Source: Pseudomonas sp. SG20056
GTDB taxonomy: Bacteria > Pseudomonadota > Gammaproteobacteria > Pseudomonadales > Pseudomonadaceae
Assembly: GCF_031764535.1 (NCBI RefSeq)
Contig: NZ_CP134499.1
Coordinates: 1,178,001-1,242,000, forward strand
Direction of reading: 5' to 3'
DNA length: 64,000 nt
Of this stretch, positions 55,036 to 63,138 are shown piece by piece (position 1 is the first letter of the stretch; every line of letters starts with the position of its first letter). The translations under genes were made by a program, and so were the position numbers. The notes beneath the pieces were generated by a model that was not told where the DNA came from, did not search any database, and saw only the letters and a program-made list of their open reading frames with translations.

Positions 55036-58000
55036 ATGACCGCCGCCATGCCCGCCGTTGACCAACTGCTGAAAAACCTCGACCAGACCCTGCTGGGCGA
55101 CCGTCATCGCCTGCGCCGCCAGTTGCATGAGCTGCGCAAGCAGACGCCGGTGGACGAAGCCAAGCTGGCCCAGTGGTTGCAGCGTTTCGAGGCATCCCGG
55201 GCCAAGGTTGAGGCGCGCAGGCGTAGCGTGCCGACCATGCGTTACGACGATGCGCTGCCGATTGCCGCCAAACGCGACGAGATCAAGGCCGCCATCAGCC
55301 AGCACCAGGTGGTGGTAATCGCCGGCGAAACCGGTTCGGGCAAGACCACTCAGCTGCCGAAGATCTGCCTGGAACTGGGCCGTGGTGTGCACGGGCTGAT
55401 CGGCCACACCCAACCGCGCCGCTTGGCCGCGCGCAGCGTGGCCACCCGAGTAGCGGAAGAAATTGGCACGCCGCTGGGCGAGCTGGTCGGCTATCAGGTG
55501 CGTTTCGAGGACCAGAGCAACGAGCGCAGCCTGATCAAGCTGATGACCGACGGCATCCTGCTGGCCGAAACCCAGCACGACCGTTACCTGGAAAAGTACG
55601 ACACCATCATCGTCGACGAAGCCCACGAACGCAGCCTGAACATCGACTTTCTGCTGGGCTTTCTGAAAACCCTGCTGGTGCGACGCCCTGACCTGAAGCT
55701 GATCATCACCTCGGCGACCATCGACCTGCAGCGCTTCTCTGAGCATTTTGGCGGCGCGCCGATTGTCGAGGTGTCCGGGCGTACCTTCCCGGTGGAGACC
55801 TGGTATCGGCCGCTGGCCGCCGAGCAGGACGAAGACGGCAACCGCGTCGAAGAAGACCTGTCGGTCGATCAGGCGATTCTCGCTGCCCTGGATGAAATCA
55901 GCGCGTTCGAGAAAGCCGAAGGCAAGCGCCCTGGCGACATTCTGGTGTTCCTGCCCGGTGAGCGCGAGATTCGCGACGCCGCCGAGGTGCTGCGCAAGGC
56001 CAACCTGCGCCTGACCGAAGTGCTGCCGCTGTATGCGCGGCTGACCCCGGCCGAGCAGCAGAAGATTTTTGCACCCATGGGCGCGCGCAAAATAGTGCTC
56101 GCCACCAACGTCGCGGAAACCTCGCTGACTGTGCCGGGCATCCGTTATGTGATCGACAGCGGTACGGCGCGCATCAGCCGCTACAGCTACCGCGCCAAAG
56201 TGCAGCGTTTGCCGATTGAGGCCATCAGCCAGGCCAGCGCCAACCAGCGTAAGGGCCGCTGCGGGCGGGTCGAGCCAGGCATCTGCATCCGCCTGTACAG
56301 CGAGGAAGACTTCAACGGCCGCCCGGCCTTTACCGACCCGGAAATCCTGCGTACCAACCTGGCAGCGGTGATTCTGCAGATGCTCCATCTGCGCCTCGGT
56401 GAGATCGACGCCTTCCCGTTTATTGAGCCGCCGGATGGCAAAGCCATCAGCGACGGCTTTAACCTGCTGCAAGAGCTTTCGGCGGTTAACCGCGAGGCTC
56501 AGCTGACGCCGCTGGGCCGTCAGTTGGCGCGCCTGCCGGTGGATCCACGCCTGGGCCGGATGGTGCTCGAAGGGGCCAAGCAGGGCAGCCTGGACGAAAT
56601 CCTGATTATCGCCAGCGCCTTGTCGGTGCAGGATGTGCGCGAGCGACCGTCCGACCGCCAGCAGGCTGCTGACCAGGCCCATGCGCAGTGGAAGGATGTG
56701 GATTCCGACTTCGCCGCGCTGATCAACCTGTGGCGCGGCTTTGAAGAACAGCGCCAGGCGTTGGGTTCCAGCGCATTGCGCAGCTGGTGCCGGAAGAACT
56801 TCCTCAACTATCTAAGGTTGCGCGAGTGGCGCGACGCGCATCGCCAGTTGGTGCTGATTACCCGTGATTTGCAGCTCGGCAAACCGGCGAGTGATGCCGG
56901 TAAAAACGCACCGCGTGCTAACGAGCAGACGCCGGCTACTCAGGATCGCCGCAATGCCGCACTACAGCTCTCCGCTGTGCAGAAAGAAAAGGAGCTGGCC
57001 GAAAAAGACCAAGCCGCCCAGCGCGCCAAAGGCTACGCCGCCGTGCACAAGGCGATTCTCGCTGGGCTGCTTAGCCAGATCGGCCAGAAGACCGAAGACG
57101 GCGACTACCTCGGCGCCCGTCAACGGCGCTTCTGGGTGCATCCGTCCTCGGTTATAGGGCGCAAGAAACCGGTTTGGCTGATGACTGCTGAACTGGTGGA
57201 AACCACCAAGCTGTTTGCGCGCATGGTGGCCAAGATCGAACCGGACTGGATCGAACCGCTGGCCAGCCACCTGATCAAGAAAAACCACCTGGAACCGCAC
57301 TGGGAGAAGAAACGCGGTCAGGTGGTGGCCTATGAACAGATCAGCCTGTACGGCCTGATCGTGGTCGGCCGCCGCGCGGTGCATTTCGGCCCGGTTGATC
57401 CCGTGGCCTCGCGCGAGTTGTTTATCCGCGAGGGCCTGGTGGGTGGCGAGATCAACTCGCGCGCCAAGTGCCTGACGGCCAACCGCCAGTTGCTGGAAAA
57501 GCTCGACGAGCTGGAAGCCAAGGCCCGCCGTCGTGACATCCTCGCCGACGAGGAAACCCTGTTCGCCTACTACGAGGCGCGCCTGCCGGCGACTATCTAC
57601 CAGAGCGCTACCTTCGACAGCTGGTACAAGACGGAAAGCGCGAAGAATCCGCAGCTGTTGCTGATGCGCGAAGAAGATGTGCTCGCCCGCTCGGCCTCCG
57701 AAGTCACTGCCGCCCAGTACCCGGACACCCTGCGCCTGGGCGAACTGACCCTGCCGCTGTCGTATCACTTTGAGCCCAACCACCCGCGCGACGGCGTCAC
57801 CCTGCGCGTGCCGGCGCCGCTGTTGCCGCAACTGCCGCCCGAGCGCCTGGAATGGTTGGTGCCGGGGCTGCTGGAAGCCAAGTGCATGGCCCTGGTACGC
57901 GGCCTGCCCAAGGCGCTGCGCAAGAACTTTGTGCCGGTACCGGATTTTGTTGGCGCTGCCCTGGGCAAGATCAGCTTTGCCGACGGCAGCCTGCCCGAGG

Positions 58001-59085
58001 CCCTGGGTCGCGAGCTGACGCGCATGACCGGCACGCGGGTCAGCGACGAGGCGTGGGCCGAGTCCGCCGCACAGCTTGAAGGCCATTTGCGCATGAATAT
58101 CGAAGTGGTCGACAACCAGGGCAAGCCCCTCGGTGAAGGTCGCGACCTGGCCGAGCTGACCGCGCGTTTCAGCGAGGCCACTCAAGCCGGGTTGGCCCTG
58201 CCGAAAACCGCCAAGAGCCAGCAGCCGGTGGAGGCCAAGGCCTTTAGTGAAGTGGCGGCGAAGACCCAGCAACAGGTCGCTGGCCTGTCCATGACTGTTT
58301 ACCCGGCGCTGGTGGAAGAAGCGGGTGTGGTCAAGGAAGGGCGCTTCCCGACCCTGGCCGAAGCCGAGTTTCAGCATCGCCGTGCCTTGCAGCGCTTGCT
58401 GTTGCAGCAACTGAGCGAGCAGGCGAAGTTTCTGCGCGGCAAGTTGCCAGGGCTGACCGAGCTGGCGCTGCTGTACCGCGACATGGGCCGAGTCGATGCG
58501 CTGGTTGAAGATATTCTGCTGGCCAGCCTCGACAGTTGCATCCTCGAAGGCAGCGAGCCGCTACCGCGCGACGGTGCCGGTCTGGCGGCCCTGGCCGAGC
58601 GCAAGCGCGGCGACTGGACCAGTCATGCCGAACGCCTGGCCAAGCTGACCCTGGAGATTCTCAAACTCTGGCACGGCCTGCAGAAGCGCTTCAAAGGCAA
58701 AATCGACCTGGCCCAGGCCATGGCGCTTAACGACATCAAGCTGCAGCTAAGCAACCTGGTCTATCCCGGTTTTGTCCGTGAAACCCCGGCGCAGTGGCTC
58801 AAGGAAATCCCCAGATATTTGAAGGCCATCGAGCAACGCCTGGACAAGATCGCCGGCCAGGTGCAGCGCGACCGCGTGTGGAGCGGCGAGCTGGCGGGTT
58901 ACTGGGAGCAATACCAGGCGCGCCTGGGCAAACACAGTCAGGAAGGCAAACGCGACCCACAGCTTGTGCTGTACCGCTGGCTGCTGGAGGAATACCGCGT
59001 GTCGCTGTTTGCCCAGCAACTGGGCACCAAACTGCCGGTCTCCGACAAGCGCCTGAGCAAACAGTGGAGTAGCGTCGAGGCCTAA
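55036..59085 (+). CDS. hrpA: ATP-dependent RNA helicase HrpA
   Basis: The ATG at 55036 gives 1,349 residues; a TTG further upstream is less likely. DEAH-box core: GETGSGKTTQLP near residue 98, VDEAHERS near 193, SATID near 222, and QRKGRCGR near 405. After it come the HA2 and OB regions and the long DUF3418 C-terminal part specific to HrpA. It unwinds RNA and is linked to rescue of stalled ribosomes and mRNA processing. It stands alone. Confidence 0.94.
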   Translation: MTAAMPAVDQLLKNLDQTLLGDRHRLRRQLHELRKQTPVDEAKLAQWLQRFEASRAKVEARRRSVPTMRYDDALPIAAKRDEIKAAISQHQVVVIAGETGSGKTTQLPKICLELGRGVHGLIGHTQPRRLAARSVATRVAEEIGTPLGELVGYQVRFEDQSNERSLIKLMTDGILLAETQHDRYLEKYDTIIVDEAHERSLNIDFLLGFLKTLLVRRPDLKLIITSATIDLQRFSEHFGGAPIVEVSGRTFPVETWYRPLAAEQDEDGNRVEEDLSVDQAILAALDEISAFEKAEGKRPGDILVFLPGEREIRDAAEVLRKANLRLTEVLPLYARLTPAEQQKIFAPMGARKIVLATNVAETSLTVPGIRYVIDSGTARISRYSYRAKVQRLPIEAISQASANQRKGRCGRVEPGICIRLYSEEDFNGRPAFTDPEILRTNLAAVILQMLHLRLGEIDAFPFIEPPDGKAISDGFNLLQELSAVNREAQLTPLGRQLARLPVDPRLGRMVLEGAKQGSLDEILIIASALSVQDVRERPSDRQQAADQAHAQWKDVDSDFAALINLWRGFEEQRQALGSSALRSWCRKNFLNYLRLREWRDAHRQLVLITRDLQLGKPASDAGKNAPRANEQTPATQDRRNAALQLSAVQKEKELAEKDQAAQRAKGYAAVHKAILAGLLSQIGQKTEDGDYLGARQRRFWVHPSSVIGRKKPVWLMTAELVETTKLFARMVAKIEPDWIEPLASHLIKKNHLEPHWEKKRGQVVAYEQISLYGLIVVGRRAVHFGPVDPVASRELFIREGLVGGEINSRAKCLTANRQLLEKLDELEAKARRRDILADEETLFAYYEARLPATIYQSATFDSWYKTESAKNPQLLLMREEDVLARSASEVTAAQYPDTLRLGELTLPLSYHFEPNHPRDGVTLRVPAPLLPQLPPERLEWLVPGLLEAKCMALVRGLPKALRKNFVPVPDFVGAALGKISFADGSLPEALGRELTRMTGTRVSDEAWAESAAQLEGHLRMNIEVVDNQGKPLGEGRDLAELTARFSEATQAGLALPKTAKSQQPVEAKAFSEVAAKTQQQVAGLSMTVYPALVEEAGVVKEGRFPTLAEAEFQHRRALQRLLLQQLSEQAKFLRGKLPGLTELALLYRDMGRVDALVEDILLASLDSCILEGSEPLPRDGAGLAALAERKRGDWTSHAERLAKLTLEILKLWHGLQKRFKGKIDLAQAMALNDIKLQLSNLVYPGFVRETPAQWLKEIPRYLKAIEQRLDKIAGQVQRDRVWSGELAGYWEQYQARLGKHSQEGKRDPQLVLYRWLLEEYRVSLFAQQLGTKLPVSDKRLSKQWSSVEA

Positions 59086-59178
59086 GCGAGTTGCGCCCTA
59101 TTGGCGGCTCGCCGGCTTACTTGATCACGGGGTGGTACTGCTAGACTCAGCGGACATCCCATCGAGCCCGCGTGAGTG

Positions 59179-59985
59179 ATGATCTTGATTGCAGTCGATA
59201 TCCGCCGCTCGCCCTTACTGCCTCTCCGCTTATCGCTTGTTCTGTTGCTGCTGGCCTGTTGGTCGGGGCTGGCGGCAGCTGCCTGTGAGAAAACCCTGCG
59301 CTGGGACGATGACCCGCCGTTCAGCATGCAGACGGCGGATGGCGCGGTGGTGGGCATCGACGTTGAAATCAACCGTGCGGCGCTGGCGCGTTTGGGCTGC
59401 CAGATCAAACTGCGCAAACTGCCCTGGGCGCGGGCGCTCAAGGAGCTGGAGATGGGCCGCCTGGATATTTTGCCTGGCGCCTTCCGCCGGCCAGAGCGCG
59501 AGGTCTATGCGCATTTTTCCGGCCCGGTGCTGCCACCCTCGCGCAATATTCTGTTTATGCATGCCCCAGCACTGCAGCGCTGGCCCATCACCCAGCTGCT
59601 GGAGTTGCAGCACAGTGAATTTCGTCTGGGCGCACAGATCAACGTGGCCTATGGCGCAGACTACGAACAACTGATGGGTGACCCTGCTTTTGCCGCGCGG
59701 GTGGTGCAGGTGGCCAATCGCAACAACCTCTGGCGCATGGTCGGCAAGGGCCGTATCGATGGGGTGATTGCCAACGAAAACACCGGCGTCTACGAAATCC
59801 AGCAGCTGGGCCTCAGCGAGCGGATCAAGCCCACGGCCGTAGTGGTGTCCAGTGACGCTGCAGAGATTGCTTTCAGCAAGCGCTCAATCGCGCCTGATTT
59901 TGCCCAGGCCTATGCCGATGCGCTGCGTGAGCTGGTGGAGGATGGCCGTTATGCGCGGATTGTGCAGCGCTATATAAAACCCTAA
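59179..59985 (+). CDS. Orphan extracellular solute-binding protein
   Basis: 268 residues from the ATG at 59179. Signal peptide SLVLLLLACWSGLAAAA, then an SBP family 3-type domain (RWDDDPPFSMQTADGAVVGIDVEI near residue 45). No permease or ATPase gene lies nearby, so it may be a sensor or a moonlighting binder. It shares the SBP_bac_3-like pattern and small size with the protein at 45,330. Confidence 0.8.
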   Translation: MILIAVDIRRSPLLPLRLSLVLLLLACWSGLAAAACEKTLRWDDDPPFSMQTADGAVVGIDVEINRAALARLGCQIKLRKLPWARALKELEMGRLDILPGAFRRPEREVYAHFSGPVLPPSRNILFMHAPALQRWPITQLLELQHSEFRLGAQINVAYGADYEQLMGDPAFAARVVQVANRNNLWRMVGKGRIDGVIANENTGVYEIQQLGLSERIKPTAVVVSSDAAEIAFSKRSIAPDFAQAYADALRELVEDGRYARIVQRYIKP

Positions 59986-60067
59986 GCGCTGTGCTTCCCC
60001 TGTGGATACGAGCCATAGCCGTGATGCTGCATGCGTCAGTCACACCCTGATTGAATGTTTATCTCGC

Positions 60068-60122
60068 TTGACATCAGGTTTCCCTGGAAACAAACTCTTG
60101 TCAGTTTGTTTCCAGAGAAACC
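60068..60122 (+). promoter_or_regulatory. 20-bp inverted repeat operator of the MarR gene
   Basis: The sequence at 60077–60096 is inverted at 60103–60122 with a single mismatch and a 6-bp spacer; the core TGGAAACAAAC/GTTTGTTTCCA is exact. A -35 TTGACA lies at 60068–60073 and the -10 would fall inside the first arm. The site ends 3 bp before the MarR ATG, so binding would block both promoter and ribosome access. Autoregulation is inferred. Confidence 0.7.
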
Positions 60123-60125
60123 AAT

Positions 60126-60593
60126 ATGAAGAAGTCGCCCCCACTGACTGTCAGCCCGCTGGATGCCCACCTTGGCTTCTGGCTGCGTTTTGTTTCCAAC
60201 CAGGTCTCTGCTCGCTTTGAGAAGCAGCTAGAGCAGCACGACATCACCCTGTCCGAATGGGTTGCCCTGCGCACCTTGTATGAGCGTGCGCACACCACCC
60301 ATGCCGAGTTGATTACTGCTCTGGGCATGACCAAAGGGGCCGCCTCCAAGGTTGTCACCAAGCTGCAGGGTAAAGGCCTGGCCGAACGCCCGCTGGCCGA
60401 AGACCGCGCCAGGGAGCAGCGCCTGTTGCTGACCGTCGCCGGCAATAGCCTGGTGCCCAAACTGGCGGCGTTGGCGGATGAGAATGACCAGCTGTTCTTT
60501 GGTCACCTGAGCGACGCTCAGCGTGCAGAGATGATGTCCCTGATGCAGGACATTGTGTTGCGCCAGAACCTCACACAAGTCCCGATCAACTAG
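60126..60593 (+). CDS. MarR-family transcriptional regulator
   Basis: 155 residues with a winged helix: LITALGMTKGAASKVVTKLQGKGLAER near residues 60–85 and AEDRAREQRLLLT for the wing. It should repress its own promoter at the large inverted repeat and perhaps the two genes downstream (22 and 4 bp away). The ligand is unknown. Confidence 0.9.
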   Translation: MKKSPPLTVSPLDAHLGFWLRFVSNQVSARFEKQLEQHDITLSEWVALRTLYERAHTTHAELITALGMTKGAASKVVTKLQGKGLAERPLAEDRAREQRLLLTVAGNSLVPKLAALADENDQLFFGHLSDAQRAEMMSLMQDIVLRQNLTQVPIN

Positions 60594-60615
60594 CCATTAG
60601 CCTGCTGGAGCCGTC

Positions 60616-61011
60616 ATGAATCACTCGATTGAATCCATTATCCAGATCACCTTCAACCGTTCGAACGAGGGCAGTATCCATTTTGGTCAGGTTGTGGAGG
60701 CCTTGCTCGGCGCCGGCGTGGAGTCTTACTGGGTGGATTACCGCGCCTGCCGCACCACCTACTACCTGCCCAATGGGCAAACCTACAGCCTGGATATGGC
60801 TGCACCGCAGGCGGGGATTGCCCGGGTGTTTTCCGCCCCGGATATCCAGGCCGCGATCCGCGCAGCGCAGCAGGGCGAACTGCTCTACCCGGAGTTCAAG
60901 CGCCGTTCGCAAACCGCTGGTTGCATCGGCTATATGGTCTGGTTGCAGGGCCGCCATGTGAGCTACTACGGCCGCAACGGCGAGGCGCATATCGAGCGCT
61001 TTCCGGACTGA
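60616..61011 (+). CDS. DUF1398 protein
   Basis: 131 residues. SYWVDYRACRTTYYLPNG near residue 38 and GCIGYMVWLQGRHVSYYGRNGEAHIE near the end fit the DUF1398 (phage envelope protein-like) family found in many soil bacteria. Function unknown. It lies between MarR and an AlkD-like protein and probably forms an operon with them. Confidence 0.75.
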   Translation: MNHSIESIIQITFNRSNEGSIHFGQVVEALLGAGVESYWVDYRACRTTYYLPNGQTYSLDMAAPQAGIARVFSAPDIQAAIRAAQQGELLYPEFKRRSQTAGCIGYMVWLQGRHVSYYGRNGEAHIERFPD

Positions 61012-61015
61012 GTGC

Positions 61016-61711
61016 ATGACCAGCCCCGACCTTTATCTGGCTGCCATCGAGCAGGCACTGCGGCCGCTGGCCAATGCCGCCAGCGCGGTGAAGATGCGCG
61101 CCTACCTGCTGGATCAGTTCGCCTTTCTCGGCTTGCCTGCGCCTGTGCGCAGAGCGGCCGTCAAACGGCTGGGCAAGCTGCGTTGGGATTGCAGCGCCGA
61201 GGTGCTGGCCGCTGCACAGCTGTTGTGGTGCCAGCCAGAGCGTGAGTACCGCTACACCGCGATTGACCTGCTCAGGCAGCAGCGCCGGCTTTTGCGCAGC
61301 GCAGATTTACCGGCGATTCGTCAGCTTCTGCAGCGTGATGCCTGGTGGGAAACCGTCGATGGGCTCAGTGCGGTTATCGGCGCGATTGTCCGCGCGGAGC
61401 GGGCAACAACAGAGGCCGCGCAGGCAACGATGGACCAGTGGATTGCTGACGCCGACCTGTGGGTTCGTCGTGCCGCCATGCTCCATCAACTCGGCTGGCG
61501 ACTGGATACCGACGCCGAGCGCCTGTTTACCTATGCGCAACACCTGGCCGGCGAGAAGAATGTGTTTATCCGCAAAGCGATCGGCTGGGCGTTACGCGAC
61601 TACGCCCGCTGGAGTCCGCAGGCAGTGAGTCGCTTTCTACGGGACAACGCTGAGCAATTCTCCGCGCTGACGTTGCGTGAGGCGCAGAAGCACCTTGGCG
61701 CCAGTCAATAA
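61016..61711 (+). CDS. DNA alkylation repair enzyme-like HEAT protein (AlkD family)
   Basis: 231 residues, alpha-helical HEAT repeats. The motif WWETVDGL near residue 110 matches the AlkD segment that carries the active-site Trp and Asp (WWDSVD in relatives); another Trp is in RRAAMLHQLGWRL near residue 155. AlkD removes positively charged alkylated bases from DNA. Whether this protein is a glycosylase is inferred from the motif. Confidence 0.82.
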   Translation: MTSPDLYLAAIEQALRPLANAASAVKMRAYLLDQFAFLGLPAPVRRAAVKRLGKLRWDCSAEVLAAAQLLWCQPEREYRYTAIDLLRQQRRLLRSADLPAIRQLLQRDAWWETVDGLSAVIGAIVRAERATTEAAQATMDQWIADADLWVRRAAMLHQLGWRLDTDAERLFTYAQHLAGEKNVFIRKAIGWALRDYARWSPQAVSRFLRDNAEQFSALTLREAQKHLGASQ

Positions 61712-61727
61712 TCGCGCCCATCAGAAA

Positions 61728-61755
61728 AACGGGATTACCGCTGGGTAATCCCGTT
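61728..61755. terminator. Bidirectional terminator between convergent genes
   Basis: AACGGGATTACC (61728–61739) and GGTAATCCCGTT (61744–61755), a perfect 12-bp stem; A-run to the left, T/G run to the right. Confidence 0.8.
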
Positions 61756-61808
61756 GTTGTTGCCTGAAGCAACGCGCCAGGCTGGGTTGCTCGGCGTGCT
61801 GCCAGGCG

Positions 61809-63014
61809 TTACGCCACCACCGGGATCAGCGGGTCGGCTGCGGCCAGGGCAACTGCCCGGTCCGCTGCCGGTGGGTAGATCCACTGGGTGTTGATCTGGG
61901 TTTTCAGCGCCTTGCCTTCCTGGCCGGTCAGCAGCACCTTGCGCTCCCAGCCTTCGGTAAACACCGCGCCCCAGGCACCCAGATCCAGGCAGGTAACGTA
62001 CTTGTGCTGGCTGTAGGCAATCGGCGCGACACCGAGCAGATCGGCGGCGGCGTTGTTGCCGGCCGAGCGGCCCAGGGCAATGGCGTGCTGGCAGGTCATC
62101 AGGGCGTGGTTGCCATGGTCATCCACGGCGGCATAGGCGGTGTCGCCGGTGGCGTAGATGGCATCCTGGCCGAGCACCTTGAGGTTGCGGTCCACGTGTA
62201 GGCGGCCATGTGCGTCGCGTTCGCCGTTGATCTGCTGGGTCAGTGGTGAGGCTTTCACGCCCACGGCAAAGATCACCGTACTGGCGGCAATGCGTTCGCC
62301 ATTACCCAGTTGTACGCCGTGCTCATCGACTTTGGATACCGGGCTGCCGAGCCGCCAGGTGACGCCCAGGCTGTCGCTGGCTTCGGCGACGATCCCGGCA
62401 ATTGCCTCGCCCATGGCCGCGCCAACCTGCTTGGCCATATCCACCACGATCACGCGGATGTCGGTCTGCTCACCGAGGATGGCGCGCAGGCGTGCCGGCA
62501 TTTCGGTGGCGGTTTCGATACCGGTAAAGCCGCCGCCGACTACCACCACGGTGTTGCGTGCTGCGCTCTCTGGCTGCTGCGCCAGGCTTTGCAGGTGGGC
62601 TTCGAGTTTCTGCGCCGACTCCAGGCTGTCGACATCGAAGGTAAAGCGTTCGATACCTTCCAGCGGCGGGCGTGCCACCTGGCTGCCGGACGCGAGGATC
62701 AGGCGGTCATAGTTCAGTGCAGCCTCGGCACCCGACGCGTCGCGGTAGCTGACGCGCTTGCTCGCGGCATCAATCTGCGTGGCACTGCCCTGGACGAAGC
62801 GCACACCCACGGCCTCGAACAGCGGGCCGAGCGGGGCGACGGTGCTAGCCAGGTCGGGTTCATAAAAACGTGGACGCACGCGCAGTTCCGCCTGGGGCGC
62901 AAGCAGGGTGACATCGATGTCCAGGCGCTGCTGTTGATCAAGCAGGCGCACGGCGCTGAGTGCACTCCACATGCCGGCAAAGCCGGCACCGATGATCAGG
63001 ATTTGCTGTTTCAT
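61809..63014 (-). CDS. NDH-2-like NAD(P)/FAD-dependent oxidoreductase
   Basis: 401 residues from the ATG at 63014. FAD motif ILIIGAGFAGMWSAL (5–19), NAD motif VVVVGGGFTGIETATEM near residue 160, and GDTAYAAV near residue 285, the pattern of type II NADH dehydrogenases and related disulfide reductases. It lies divergent from a MocR-type regulator gene with 124 bp between them, so the two may be linked. Partner and quinone specificity unknown. Confidence 0.86.
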   Translation of the reverse strand: MKQQILIIGAGFAGMWSALSAVRLLDQQQRLDIDVTLLAPQAELRVRPRFYEPDLASTVAPLGPLFEAVGVRFVQGSATQIDAASKRVSYRDASGAEAALNYDRLILASGSQVARPPLEGIERFTFDVDSLESAQKLEAHLQSLAQQPESAARNTVVVVGGGFTGIETATEMPARLRAILGEQTDIRVIVVDMAKQVGAAMGEAIAGIVAEASDSLGVTWRLGSPVSKVDEHGVQLGNGERIAASTVIFAVGVKASPLTQQINGERDAHGRLHVDRNLKVLGQDAIYATGDTAYAAVDDHGNHALMTCQHAIALGRSAGNNAAADLLGVAPIAYSQHKYVTCLDLGAWGAVFTEGWERKVLLTGQEGKALKTQINTQWIYPPAADRAVALAAADPLIPVVA

Positions 63015-63081
63015 ATTGGTAGGTTCCCGTAGTGAAGAGAAAGGCTGTTGGCTGACGACGGGAGTGATTCTGCCTCTAGCT

Positions 63082-63125
63082 TGGATCAGGGTATTGATCC
63101 ATTCTTGCCTGAATTCATTGGTCCA
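63082..63125. promoter_or_regulatory. TGGATCA/TGATCCA operator with direct repeat
   Basis: TGGATCA (63082–63088) is inverted as TGATCCA (63095–63101) around 6 bp, and TTGATCCA recurs as TTGGTCCA at 63118–63125. Repeats in direct and inverted order upstream of their own gene are typical of MocR/PdxR regulators. Function inferred. Confidence 0.45.
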
Positions 63126-63138
63126 CTTTGGAGCGGCC

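Noticed and set aside
54499..56682. 727-codon minus-strand open frame opposite the cold-shock and hrpA genes
   Set aside because: Antisense to two confident genes with family motifs; no recognisable domain in the frame.
56962..58410. 482-codon minus-strand open frame inside hrpA
   Set aside because: Shadow of hrpA, whose DUF3418 region is continuous on the plus strand.
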